Shown here: positions 63,525 to 64,000 of the stretch, one piece after another | Layout of the letters: each line of letters begins with the position of its first letter | Position numbering within the stretch: the first letter of the stretch is position 1 | Source: Alg239-R122 sp041746135 | Lineage (GTDB): Bacteria; Pseudomonadota; Alphaproteobacteria; Sphingomonadales; Sphingomonadaceae | NCBI GenBank assembly: GCA_041746135.1 | Contig: JBGTHQ010000021.1 | Location: forward strand, 59,842-123,841 | Direction: 5' to 3' | DNA: 64,000 nucleotides | The notes under the pieces: generated by a model | Told to the model about the DNA's origin: nothing | The model's input: only the letters and a program-made list of their open reading frames with translations | Database searches by the model: none | Program-made: the position numbers and the translations under genes

Positions 63525-64000
63525 CTATGTGCGCAGCGTAATGACGACCTCGTCTTCGGCCATTTCGAGAGGCTCGCTGCCCAGCGGCAGGACCACGGCG
63601 TCGGCGCGGATACGGTTCAGCACCGGCCCTGGTACGTCTTTGTCATGATAAACCCGATCGGCGCTGCCGAGCAGGCGCATCTCGCGGATCGTCAAGTCAT
63701 CGGGATCGTCGCTCCGCAGGCGGATTTCGAAATGTCCCGAACGTTGCGGCATATCGGGATGGGCCAGCCATTGTTCGACCGCGCCGTTTTCATGCTCGAT
63801 CAACGGATCGAGTGCGCCGCCCGGTTGCAAGGCCGCATCGATCGCACGGCGGCGGGCATCCGCCTCGGGCCATTTCGCCCTGATCGCATCGCGCGCCGCG
63901 AACAGTGCATCGGCCAGATCGCCCAGCGTTGCGGGCAGCAAAGCCTCGAACCGCTGGCGCAATGCCTTGGCCAGCCCAGCCGACGCGCCGCCCGTCCCCA
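63525..64000 (-). CDS. cysG: Siroheme synthase N-terminal type (precorrin-2 dehydrogenase/ferrochelatase), truncated by window edge
   Basis: C-terminal part (about 158 residues) of a siroheme-synthesis protein; the frame is open to the window end. The start of the visible part, GASAGLAKALRQRFEALLP, matches the region after the NAD fold in Met8/CysG-type enzymes, and the end (DDLTIREMRLLGSADRVYHD) resembles the start of a CysG methyltransferase domain. That domain is cut short here, ending after VLPLGSEPLEMAEDEVVI. The N-terminal NAD-binding half lies past the window. Confidence 0.7.
   Translation of the reverse strand, partial: GTGGASAGLAKALRQRFEALLPATLGDLADALFAARDAIRAKWPEADARRRAIDAALQPGGALDPLIEHENGAVEQWLAHPDMPQRSGHFEIRLRSDDPDDLTIREMRLLGSADRVYHDKDVPGPVLNRIRADAVVLPLGSEPLEMAEDEVVITLRT

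Overview
The window is chromosomal DNA from an alphaproteobacterium, most likely a sphingomonad (order Sphingomonadales). This rests on protein character (alphaproteobacterial SspB, ATP12-type F1 assembly chaperone, SigF-NrsF, his cluster order hisB-H-A-F-E), on two LexA operators of the alphaproteobacterial GTTC-N7-GTTC type, and on a moderately GC-rich, densely packed layout with many ATGA or TAATG gene junctions. No rRNA, tRNA, CRISPR array, prophage or insertion sequence was recognised. Species cannot be assigned from the sequence alone.

Layout. 1-8.4 kb: end of a Tet-like MFS exporter, a YffB/ArsC-like protein, two tandem Fe-S HhH glycosylases, a Tat-exported beta-carbonic anhydrase, guaA, and a ligase-ZIP-cupin operon. 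8-13.7 kb: a GxxExxY gene bracketed by inverted repeats, gyrB, two envelope proteins, and a Nudix hydrolase. 13.7-16.4 kb: two Y-family DNA polymerase genes, each behind its own LexA box. 16.5-27.3 kb: metC-like lyase, two MscS channels, hisE and hisFAHB with a small PEP-CTERM-like gene between them, sspB, fumC, gmk. 27.3-38.8 kb: a catabolic island with three acyl-CoA dehydrogenases, three short-chain dehydrogenases, a zinc alcohol dehydrogenase, an APH-like kinase, an MFS symporter and a serine hydrolase. It looks like degradation of an unusual acyl-CoA, possibly 4-hydroxylated or sterol-like. 38.9-45.3 kb: a secreted repeat protein, the crcB-rluC-HAD-(small membrane protein)-ATP12 operon, and sppA.

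45.4-49.3 kb is the most interesting region. It holds, on the minus strand, bufA (DUF2282 precursor), bufB (DUF692/MNIO enzyme), bufC (DUF2063), doxX, an ECF sigma factor of SigF type and its membrane anti-sigma factor NrsF (DUF1109). This is a bufferin-type ribosomal peptide operon with its own metal-stress regulator attached, preceded by a match to the SigF promoter (GTAACt-N16-CGAA). A precursor with four cysteines would be exported after MNIO modification and is predicted to bind copper or a similar metal.

49.3-64 kb: groES-groEL behind a CIRCE operator, an S41 peptidase lipoprotein, a repeat lipoprotein, polA, an FAD monooxygenase, a low-GC membrane protein, a DUF2383 protein with a possible general-stress promoter, pheA, a membrane-anchored cytochrome c, a DUF2721 protein, two overlapping hotdog thioesterases, and the end of a siroheme synthase gene. 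Four strong hairpin terminators with A and T tracts separate transcription units (38.8, 51.5, 53.3 and 59.6 kb).

Functions are assigned by reading motifs and domain order. No database search was possible.
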